From Irineochytrium annulatum (lineage: Eukaryota > Chytridiomycota > Chytridiomycetes > Chytridiales > Chytridiaceae): 16,506 nucleotides of DNA. The notes beneath the pieces are model-generated. The model was not told the origin of the DNA. It saw only the letters and a program-made list of their open reading frames with translations, and did not search any database. Both the position numbers and the translations under genes were made by a program. Below, in pieces: positions 9,495 through 16,506 of this stretch (position 1 is the first letter of the stretch; each line of letters starts with the position of its first letter). The stretch is taken from NCBI GenBank assembly GCA_027600665.1, contig JADGJL010000326.1, positions 8,592 through 25,097 on the forward strand. Direction: 5' to 3'.

Positions 9495-9630
9495 GCCCGG
9501 TCGCGTTCAATTCGTGGACATCAGCGGACTGATCAAGGCCGGCGCGTTGGAGGACGGCAAAAGATTGGCCATAGAACTGGAACCTCCAGTGAGAGATGGG
9601 AAGATGAAGATCGAGGTGCATCCCCGCTGA
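9495..9630 (+). CDS. possible C-terminal exon, divergent from SYF1 (weak)
   Basis: After TGTGTAG (a possible acceptor) the frame reads GRVQFVDISGLIKAGALEDG, then KRLAIELEPPVRDGKMKIEV, HPR and TGA. The alternation of hydrophobic and charged residues and the codon mix look like real protein. The frame stays open leftward to 9349 but without ATG, and there it overlaps SYF1 exon 1 on the other strand. It could be the last exon of a small divergent gene sharing SYF1's promoter region, or a relic. No family recognised. Confidence 0.25.
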
Positions 9631-10105
9631 GCGTGGGTGGATGTCAGAACGCAGTCGCGTTGTGACACGATTAGGACGAACTTGAGGGAGAGGGTCGTCT
9701 GCAACTGCATCGCGCTTGCGATAGCGAATCTAACAAGTTCAAAGTCAACATAGCGGATAGAGAGCTCGAGGCGCTTGAAATTATTTGGGACATCTCCGGC
9801 GGACTTCTGCGTGTACTTTTATTAATGGAGGAAGTGCCACTAAGCAATCGAATGTGGCGACAATCTTAGTTGACGGAAAGCAAAGTTGTAACGACCATCA
9901 TTTACCACGCTCTACCATCGATTTTTTTGAGGAAAATGCGTCAAGGATCGCCGAGTGAGCTCTCGCGTGGATCGCGTTTTGCGTTCATAAGAGACTGCTG
10001 CGTAGATCAGTTAAGATCTGGCGCCGTTCGTTTCGACCGAGAGCGCCAGGACGACGGATACAATCGACGGAGAGGAAGGGAAGGCTGGCTGGAATATTAG
10101 AATGA
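9631..10105. other. no gene seen
   Basis: Mixed-composition sequence with only short frames lacking family resemblance. Nothing beyond scattered stops and short ORFs is visible. Confidence 0.4.
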
Positions 10106-10111
10106 GTGCTG

Positions 10112-10262
10112 GTTACAGGATTCGAGGAAAAGGCGATCGTATTGCAGTGCACAAATCCCGCCTTTATCTCTCGTATGGAATACACATTGCTCCTGGGTCA
10201 ACCTTCGCGGGGGTACGGCGCTGGAACGTTCACTGATGAAAGCCTCTTTGCAATTGGCAGCC
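10112..10262 (+). repeat. diverged duplication, copy A
   Basis: Shares collinear blocks with 11954-12140: ggattcga, gatcgt, gcagtgca, ggcgctggaa (10217-10226), tgaaagcctctt (10237-10248) and gcag.cg. In one plus-strand frame the copies share QC.N and, further on, ESLFA..SR. In another frame a 44-codon ORF runs from ATG 10102 (MSAGYRIRGKGDRIAVHKSR...). The element type is unknown; no intact gene is visible in it. Confidence 0.45.
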
Positions 10263-10302
10263 GGATCGTGAGGGTTGCGGATGCGCCAACATTTCTTTGC
10301 TG

Positions 10303-10750
10303 TTGATCTTTGCATGTCGATCTGCCCCTTTATTTTGGTGCTCCTCTTTTAAATACTTGTTTGCAACCAAAACCTTAGAATTCCTGTGAAAGATCCTTGC
10401 TTATTCTACTTTCCCAATATCTTTTGAATAATAGTGCTGGAATTACCTAAATTTAACGGAGTCGAGCGCCGTTAAGGAATGTATGTTAACAGCCAGTGAC
10501 GCACCATCAATATCCAACATCAAGACATCGTTGAGGCTGCGCTATAGTTGAAGTAAGCTCATGAACTGAAGTGTTTAATGACGAAGCTGTCCTATGAATA
10601 AAGTGAGAGCTTAAACACGACCAACATCACCAAATTCCGAATTCGATTTTTATTTAAGATCGCGACTAAAGCCTAATATGAGAGAAGTACTTGATGTTTG
10701 TAAATATCAACAGTATGTTTGTAAGAATAAAGGAGAGAGGGTGAGCGGGC
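10303..10750. other. AT-rich spacer, no gene seen
   Basis: AT-rich with frequent stops in all frames. The only feature noted is the small inverted repeat at 10453-10475. Confidence 0.5.
10453..10475. repeat. small inverted repeat
   Basis: TTAACGG, a 9-nt loop, and CCGTTAA form a perfect 7-bp stem. Its role is unknown, and such a stem can occur by chance. Confidence 0.35.
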
Positions 10751-10751
10751 A

Positions 10752-11894
10752 TCAACCGAAGTAACACGCTTTTCCCTGATGAGCATTCCACCGTCGAGTA
10801 ACCCTGAGCTCCCTAACGACGGCGCGTACAACGTCCGAACAATGCGTCCACGCATCGCACTCCTCTAACCGCAATGCTGTCTGAGAGCCGTCCGCTCCCC
10901 GCTTGACGAACACCCTCGTCATCGCCATGCCCAGGCCCGACGGCGACGATCCCACCGCTGCGTCATGTCGATCGGCGCATTGGCAGGATCATCCCACGCC
11001 ACCAATCCAGCCCTCCTTTCCTTCGTCGCCCGCGCACCCCCCGGTCCCGCGTCCAGCACCGGGACCATCTCGGCCGGGATGATGCGCGTGGCAGTCGGCG
11101 TGGCCGGCCGCCGAATCCGGGGACGGAAGGCGTTGCAGATGTAGAAAAGTCGCGTTCGGAGAGCCTGAGTCGGTCGGCGTCGACAGAGTCTCCGCCTCGC
11201 CCGACACGCGTGAAACGGTTTCGACCTCTGGCTCGAAGTCGACGACACGGGGCCGACGAGGCCACCGCGGCTGGTCCTCGCGTAGCCGGCCAAAGCACCT
11301 CGATGTCCTGCTCGTCGTATAGTGTGTCGGACCCCTCTGTGTCGCCACCACGGATTCTGAGCTCCCTCAAGTCCGTGTGGCCGTCGGACCTTTCTCCCGC
11401 CTTCTGTTCTTAAGCACGATGTCGTCAATCACGCCCTTCCCGACGGAGTCGTCGCGTAACAGAATCAAAGTGACTTGTTGACGGAGGCGGCCAGGCTGTT
11501 CAGGAGTGCGAAGGCCTGCGTCGTTGGGGCTGGAGCTTGACGACCGCGGCCTGCATGTTGCGGCTGAAAGCAGCGGATTGAGGCGACGCCGAGGAGGTAG
11601 TCGATTTTCCCATCGAGCGCATGCCCATGACAGGCCTCTTGCCCTTCCTAGGCCATTAACCGCTTCCAAAGCGACGCCAGAGAGGGCGCAGAGAACTCGA
11701 TTTGGGTGCTCCGCGTTCGACGAAAGCACTTCTAGGATGGCCGAGCGCGCGCACGTGGAGCGCTTGTAAACTTAGTAGTGTCCGCTGCAGGGTGGGGATC
11801 CCGTGATGAGCTCGCGCTGGACCACGTCGAACAAGAACGCCACGACGGCGGCGGCCCCGTCGCCGTCGCCATCCTCGTCGGCCCGCAGAGACAT
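10752..11894 (-). pseudogene. decayed coding region with many frame changes
   Basis: Protein-like pieces follow one another on the minus strand but in shifting frames. From ATG 11894: MSLRADEDGDGDGAAAVVAF and LFDVVQRELITG, then an in-frame TAA (11774-11772), then RSAILEVLSSNAEHPNRVLC and ALSGVALEAVNG in the same frame. Next come HALDGKIDYLLGVASIRCFQ, AAFSRNMQAAVVKLQP and TQAFALLNSLAASVNKSL in other frames, then VTLILLRDDSVGKGVIDDIV, then RELRIRGGDTEGSDTLYDEQ, then VETVSRVSGEAETLSTPTDS, then AEMVPVLDAGPGG, and last MTRVFVKRGADGSQTALRLE and ECDAWTHCSDVVRAVVRELR. The helical, leucine-rich character of the early pieces suggests an alpha-helical repeat protein, but I recognise no family. The two long genes to the left read cleanly over 6 kb, so sequencing error is a less likely cause than decay. 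A multi-intron gene is not excluded. Confidence 0.4.
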
Positions 11895-11953
11895 TCGGTG
11901 GTGCGGTCACGGAAGAAAATGTCGGAAATCTGAAGGATTTGACCAGGTCCTTG

Positions 11954-12140
11954 GATTCGACGGAATCTATGTCAAAATGATCGTCCCGTCGATACACGTA
12001 TCCTGTGGAATGAGCTTACCGCAGTGCATTAATTACATGGCTCAAGAAGCAACAACTATCTCTATGCGCGCAGGGGATGGCCAGGGATTGATGGCGCTGG
12101 AAGGCTGCATCGGTGAAAGCCTCTTCGCGACTAGCAGTCG
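11954..12140 (+). repeat. diverged duplication, copy B
   Basis: Counterpart of 10112-10262. The strongest shared blocks are ggcgctggaa (12093-12102) and tgaaagcctctt (12114-12125), separated by 11 nt here and 10 nt in copy A. It sits in a plus-strand open frame (11803-12234, with an ATG start) that covers the antisense of the decayed gene's 5' end and ends in a hydrophobic stretch. That frame is not supported as a gene. Confidence 0.45.
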
Positions 12141-12239
12141 CAACGATTTTGCAATATGTCGGACATGCGTTGGTTATCGCAGTATGCTTGATGTTACTGT
12201 ACTGTGTATTTGGCTAGTCTTTATCGCGTTTTGAGAATA

Positions 12240-13100
12240 AATCCTTCTATCGCAGCAAGAAGAGTTCTTCCACCATGTACAGATGAGCACCTTCTTCACA
12301 GGAAGAGCTTGACGACAGATTTCACACATCTACAGTCTACTCACAAACGCACACCTTTAGTGGTCAAGTCCTGAACGTTGGTCCAGCCCAGCCGAACCAC
12401 GCATGGTTGAAGAAGTACCGCCAACATGACACAACCCAAGAAAAGTGCTCGCCGTGTTTGCACCCTTAGAAAACTTGCATTTGCGGGCACAAGAAACGCC
12501 AGGGTGCAACCACATTCTCCGCTAAGTGACAACGCGACTCTACTTCAAGGTCAAGCTTAGGCTGCACCTCTGAAGGAAAGCACCAGAAAAAAACTCATAC
12601 CTGCATTTGCAAACCATATGCCAGCTACGTGCGTGTTCCAAAGCTCGCGTCATTCATACTGGTCGAAAAGAAAACTTGACGCCTCGTAATTTTCGCTGTA
12701 ACTTATGCCTTCAAGGCCATGTGAGAATCACTACGCTGCAAACTGCGGCTATACCAACCGTCGTTAAGTTTTGCTATGCATCCGTTGAGGTCGAACGCGC
12801 GTGCCAACGTAATTGAAGGCTGAAGCAAACAAGAGCATATGTGGACTCTTCCGTTTGCCGCAATCAGACGCGAAGGCGATGCAGTAGCCTCGATCCATGT
12901 TTCAAACAGTAAAAAACATGTAAACGACGCGGGTCCTGACGGTGCAATATCGAAGATTGGTGTCAGAAAACTCTGCCTACCTTCCATAGCATCACAGTTC
13001 AGCCCCAGTTAATGTGTACGGCGTTGTTCAATCCTTTAGAATGCTTGCCATCGGAAAACGGAAAAAAAGAAGATAACGAGGCGTTGATCGTTGTAAATCT
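12240..13100. other. no supported gene; one ATG-initiated 94-codon ORF
   Basis: Stops are frequent on both strands. The longest ATG-started frame is minus 12987-12703 (MEGRQSFLTPIFDIAPSGPA...), 94 residues, without a family, a clear domain or coding bias that I can defend. I treat it as chance. Confidence 0.35.
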
Positions 13101-13159
13101 AATTGCGCCAAGGTTATGCGAGCACACGACGGTCAGGTAACATCGTAAGAACCCGATGG

Positions 13160-13195
13160 TGCCTCCTGAAGAACGACGGCGTTCTTCAGGTGGCA
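13160..13195. repeat. near-perfect hairpin, 15 of 16 pairs, 4-nt loop
   Basis: CCTGAAGAACG (13165-13175), loop ACGG (13176-13179), CGTTCTTCAGG (13180-13190) is a perfect 11-bp stem. After one T/T mismatch, tgcc (13160-13163) pairs with ggca (13192-13195). It lies at the 3' end of the second decayed coding stretch. It could be a structured RNA element, a cruciform or a small transposon relic; no family is recognised. Confidence 0.7.
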
Positions 13196-13990
13196 GCAGC
13201 ACGACCAGATGATGTTACTCGCCCGCCGAGGCTCCCCCTGCACAACCCAGATACCTTTAAAGCCCGACGCGAGAAGGATGCCGCCCTCCGAGGCTTCCAC
13301 CAATATACGCATCGCTCACGAGGCCCGTGGTCTGCCATAACGATGGCACCTCCCACGCGCCGTCTCGTAAGATACATACCCAGCGACTGTTCGCGCATTT
13401 TTTTTGGGGTATCGGAGAGTGCCAAAAATATTCCCTTACAAGACTCGCGACACACACCACTCCGGTCCAAGAGGGCCATAAGCTCACCACGGGCCGGTCC
13501 GAAGTCCAACGCGATGGCGATGGAAAGCGAAGGCCGAGATCAAAACGACAATGTGTCGCGCAACAACTTTGGACACGGCCGAGGCAAGGTCCATCAATGA
13601 CCATCGTACCGCCCGCACGCCCGCCCGCCGGAGACCCCGCGGGTCCACGCAAAGGGATTCTGCTTTGACATTGAACCAGTCGATTTCCTGCGCCCTCTTT
13701 GGCTGCAATCTGGGTGGCGCCGCTGGACGGGTAGATGGAATGTCGTGACAGTTGAGGTGGAAGCTCGGCGGAGTTCACTGGTACCGAGATGGAAAACGAA
13801 GCTGTCGTTTGAGGGGGCGTCGGGCGGTCATTGTGCCGTGGATTCGTTGCCGGAGGATAGCGAATGCGGTCGGGATGCGGACGGGGTGGTATACGGCTGC
13901 CAACGAGAGCATACAACGGTCAGCCTCGCTTGCGCTCCCGGACCGGTTTTCAGCGGGGCGACCATTAAAGGATGAGGTAACGAAGTCCAT
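13186..13990 (-). pseudogene. second decayed coding stretch (weak)
   Basis: GC-rich, with protein-like minus-strand pieces in different frames: SEADRCMLSLAAVYHPVRIP at the 5' side, then KRAQEIDWFNVKAESLCVDP, then MDLASAVSKVVARHIVVLIS, then ARGELMALLDRSGVCRESCK with GIFLALSDTPKKMREQSLGM. The last frame (to the stop at 13186) is the longest and most even. No piece starts a gene that can be followed to a stop, and no family is recognised. Plus-strand frames in the same place are also open because of the base composition, so strand and identity are uncertain. Confidence 0.25.
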
Positions 13991-14343
13991 CTAGCAAGAC
14001 GCGTGTGCAAGTTGTGGCTCGATCGTTTTAAGGAGGATGGCGGTTCCGCCGGCCTGAAAATTGACTTATGCTCGGTAGATGTGGCTGCTACGCGACGACG
14101 GATGTTGCGGGTGGGATGCAGCTGGCCCCAAGATCAGGCTGGCGTAGAAGTTTTGGTTTTTAGGACTTGTCTTCGTCTCTTTTAACGTTTAACGAATCTG
14201 CTAGGATATATGCCTCCGCGATTATTGATCTACATCGAATCACGCCGTGATTGTGCTCTTGTCCTCGCTCACAAAATGAATTGAAGTTTATAGGGACTAT
14301 CGCGCCTCCGCGGTTTGAAGATGAATATCTACGCCAAACAAAA
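13991..14343. other. no gene seen
   Basis: A plus-strand frame 14003-14185 is open (CKLWLDRFKEDGGSAGLKID...) but begins with GTG, not ATG, and has no recognisable family. The rest is AT-rich with stops in all frames. Confidence 0.35.
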
Positions 14344-14577
14344 TCACTCGAAAATTAAGTGATTTGTGCGGGGTTCTTTACGGCCTAGGTAGTCATCTGA
14401 GGGCTTAGGTAGCAGTGGGTTCTTTCGTGGAGACGATCCTTTTAACCTTTTGACTCCAGCCGGACGTGCACCGAAACGACCGCTTTGCCAATAAAAAAAC
14501 TCAATGCATTCATCCTGCCGCTCAAGCGCGCGCTGACGAGGAAGACCGCGAGAAAAACGAGTTAAATTTCCAGCCAT
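14344..14577 (-). CDS. small ORF of 77 codons (weak)
   Basis: Starts with a true ATG and reads MAGNLTRFSRGLPRQRALER to a TGA at 14344. It is basic, with a presequence-like N-terminus lacking acidic residues for about 18 positions. No family is recognised and no intron is apparent. Beneath its stop, 14341-14365 forms an 8-bp inverted repeat (AAATCACT/AGTGATTT). An ORF of this length is expected by chance, so the support is slight. Confidence 0.2.
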   Translation of the reverse strand: MAGNLTRFSRGLPRQRALERQDECIEFFYWQSGRFGARPAGVKRLKGSSPRKNPLLPKPSDDYLGRKEPRTNHLIFE

Positions 14578-15602
14578 GATATCTACTTCTTGTAACCTCG
14601 GCTGATTTTACCCCGTGCGCATCTTTCTTGTGTTAACGCCAGCAAAATTTCCTTTAACAATTTAAACTTAGCTTCTTTTGCTCAACTCCGCTGTAGCGTC
14701 GATTCACTTTTTGAAATGTGGATACCTGAGGAAGAGCTATGCGGACTAGAGGGGAAAGGGAGTTGACTCATAGGTGGCAATTTTGAGGGCGAAAGGGAAC
14801 GATTCTGCACCCGTGAGTGCGGTTCGGGAACTTGGCGGTTATGGATTGGGTAGTTTGTTGCGGTCAAGAGGGAATGCTGTTTTACAGGAGGACATTCTAG
14901 TTAAATTGCGACTCAAGTTTTTGTAAGCATTCTGTTCGAGTATTTAACGATTATAGCCTACCATCGTACTAGGGTCGACTTATTGTGACAACGTGACATA
15001 CAATTCATTATTGTGTAGTACCGACGACTCGCTTCCCTCGCTGGGCATGCCGCTTGACGGATCCGCCGTGGGTACTGGGGGATTTTGAAAGCTGCTGGAA
15101 GCGCAACGGAGAGCTCAGTCGCTTCGATTGTCAGCGCTCAAAGGAGGGCGATGAGGGCCAGCGGCGCAGGAATCTTTCGACCTTTTTTGGCCATCCCCGC
15201 TTAACCAAAAGGACGGCTGTAATGTTGCCATGTAAGAGGGATAAATGCTGATGCCGGATCATTCGACTTTTTCGTCAGTTTGCCGAATACTGCGAAGCCT
15301 ATTAGATTAGGGCGAAATGTTATTTTATAGTTAGCAAAGCGGTGTTATTCTTGTTTACCACGACGTTCCTTTCGTTATGTGTGACTCGAGTAACTTTAAT
15401 CCGAGCCGTTATCTTTACGACTAATAAAGGGATGATCATAAAACGAAGTGTGAAAATATCTTTTAAAACTTTAGCCTAAGCAACAACAACAATTGCTTTT
15501 TTATGGCCTTTGGTGCATGTGTATGGAATGTCCCACACTGGGTCGAATTATATAGATGCAGATGACGGGAACCAGCTCATCTGTATGCTATAATAGGCGC
15601 TT
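14578..15602. other. AT-rich region with no supported gene
   Basis: A minus-strand Ser/Pro-rich frame (14682-14867) lacks an ATG. A plus-strand frame 15020-15235 is interrupted by two TGA (15086, 15152) and could be a relic. Nothing else is seen. Confidence 0.4.
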
Positions 15603-16013
15603 CTAAACCTTCGACAACAAAGTGTTTGGCTCCATCTCCGTGCCGGCAGCCGAACAAAAGCAAAATCGAAGAGAGCACTCAGGTGACTCGTGAAGAGGAA
15701 AGTCCGGGAGGAACGATGCAACATTGAGCTCCAGAGAAACGAAGATGTGGTGTTGTGATAATAATGAAAGTGAAGGCCCAGCCGACACGGAAATCAAATC
15801 TAAAACCACAAAAGACAGACTCGTTTGCGGGCAGCCTAACACGAGTAGATTCTGCACTAAATGTACGTAATCTAAAAAAGAAATTACACGTTCAATGGTC
15901 TGAAAAGCGGAAAGCCAATATGGAACGAAAGAAAAAGGCACAGAGATTTCAGTTTGAAATCGAGCCTGGCGCGTATTAGTGAAGCAGGCTAATAAGAAAA
16001 ATGAGGATAGCAT
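15603..16013 (-). CDS. ORF of 136 codons (weak)
   Basis: The longest ATG-started frame in the right third, beginning MLSSFFLLACFTNTRQA, which resembles a signal peptide, and ending at TAG 15603. It is rich in Ser, Leu and Phe, has no repeated or conserved motif that I know, and its opposite strand is also open (a Lys-rich frame, 15764-15979). About one ORF of this size is expected by chance in a window of this length. Confidence 0.22.
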   Translation of the reverse strand: MLSSFFLLACFTNTRQARFQTEISVPFSFVPYWLSAFQTIERVISFLDYVHLVQNLLVLGCPQTSLSFVVLDLISVSAGPSLSLLSQHHIFVSLELNVASFLPDFPLHESPECSLRFCFCSAAGTEMEPNTLLSKV

Positions 16014-16174
16014 AATCGAGAAACCGTAACAAGGCGTGAAATGAAGGTCAACGCAAAGTGGGAAGAAATGAACGCAAGCGGATGAAAAAAAACGAGGAAA
16101 CTCATAAAACCCTCAAAGACGACGACCAGACACTTTCGCAACCCCTTCGCGCGCCATTCGCTCTTACACCCACT

Positions 16175-16506
16175 CTACTTCTCCTCCAGCGGCTCCAACT
16201 CCCCCTGGAAATCCTCATACTCCCCACCGCCGGTGCGTCGTCCCGTGAAGCTCCTCGCGAGATACCTCGGGTCCACCTGTCCCGCAACCGCTTGCGCGCC
16301 CGCCCCGAGATCGACCTCCCGCTGAGCCTCCGCCGCCCCCAAATCGCTATAAACGACATGATGCACCGTCGGAACCTCCCCCCCCCCAGCGGCCCCGTCC
16401 GAGTAGTATGTCCCAAACAGATACGGCCCCCCCCGGTTAACCCTCGCATGATTAATATGCATATTATGCACGGCCCCCGCCGCCGCCCCCGCCGCCCCGG
16501 CCCCCC
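16175..16506 (-). CDS. C-terminal part of an unrecognised protein, cut by the window edge
   Basis: The minus-strand frame is open from the right edge to TAG at 16177-16175, giving 109 visible residues. It begins with a Gly/Ala run, then VHNMHINHARVNRGGPYLFG and TYYSDGAAGGGEVPTVHHVV, YSDLGAAEAQREVDLGAG, DPRYLARSFTGRR, and an acidic end GEYEDFQGELEPLEEK. GC-rich codons and ordered, aromatic-rich sequence favour a real gene. No family is recognised. The frame holds runs of ten and eight G (16378-16387 and 16427-16434), where an indel would break it. The Gly/Ala run could also be the edge of an intron. Confidence 0.5.
   Translation of the reverse strand, partial: GAGAAGAAAGAVHNMHINHARVNRGGPYLFGTYYSDGAAGGGEVPTVHHVVYSDLGAAEAQREVDLGAGAQAVAGQVDPRYLARSFTGRRTGGGEYEDFQGELEPLEEK

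Noticed and set aside
15020..15235. Plus-strand frame of 71 codons with two TGA, considered as TGA recoding
   Set aside because: SYF1 and the SPATA20-like gene both end at TGA at the expected family position, so TGA is a normal stop here.
15755..15860. C/H-spaced plus-strand peptide resembling the zinc-binding tail of a piggyBac-type transposase
   Set aside because: Only three cysteines fit, the frame has stops on both sides, and no DDE domain or terminal repeats are visible.
16440..16506. C-rich right edge considered as telomere or low-complexity repeat
   Set aside because: There is no regular short unit, and the minus-strand frame is open as Gly/Ala codons into a protein-like C-terminus.
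1..16506. tRNA, rRNA, CRISPR arrays and intact transposons
   Set aside because: By eye I found no tRNA-like B box with a fitting cloverleaf, no rRNA segment, no spaced direct-repeat array and no intact transposase or reverse transcriptase.

Overview
The window is eukaryotic nuclear DNA, most likely from a fungus and possibly an early-diverging one. The lineage is an inference and I cannot name a species. Genes are split by very short GT-AG introns. Thirteen can be placed by phase and conserved protein sequence, with lengths of 38-69 nt, and several carry a CTAAC- or CTGAC-like branch site close to the acceptor. Exons are GC-rich and spacers more AT-rich. There is no sign of bacterial operons or Shine-Dalgarno sites.

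Layout. Positions 2-397 hold a degenerate tandem duplication. Positions 787-1963 (+) encode a two-exon, 370-residue protein of unknown function with a perfect glycine zipper and a C-terminal beta-rich domain. Positions 2604-5230 (-) encode a complete or nearly complete SPATA20/YyaL-type thioredoxin-domain protein (DUF255) in eight exons; its first codon is unresolved. Positions 6102-9400 (-) encode the pre-mRNA splicing factor SYF1 (XAB2 in human) in five exons and 1027 residues, with a poly(A) signal at 6045-6050. Upstream of SYF1 on the opposite strand is a possible small exon at 9495-9630.

From about 9.6 kb to 16.1 kb I find no intact recognisable gene. Two GC-rich stretches (about 10752-11894 and 13186-13990, minus strand) read like protein only if the frame is changed repeatedly, so they look like decayed genes. 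A diverged duplication lies to either side of the first of them. A near-perfect 36-nt hairpin lies at 13160-13195. The right edge cuts into another minus-strand gene (16175-16506), of which only the C-terminal 109 residues are visible.

The recognised genes are unrelated housekeeping functions: a spliceosome subunit and a thioredoxin-fold/six-hairpin protein. They do not form a pathway. I see no convincing new multi-gene system. The most promising leads are the glycine-zipper protein, the odd 5' end of the SPATA20-like gene (an in-frame stop, or a 24-nt intron), and the relic coding stretches.
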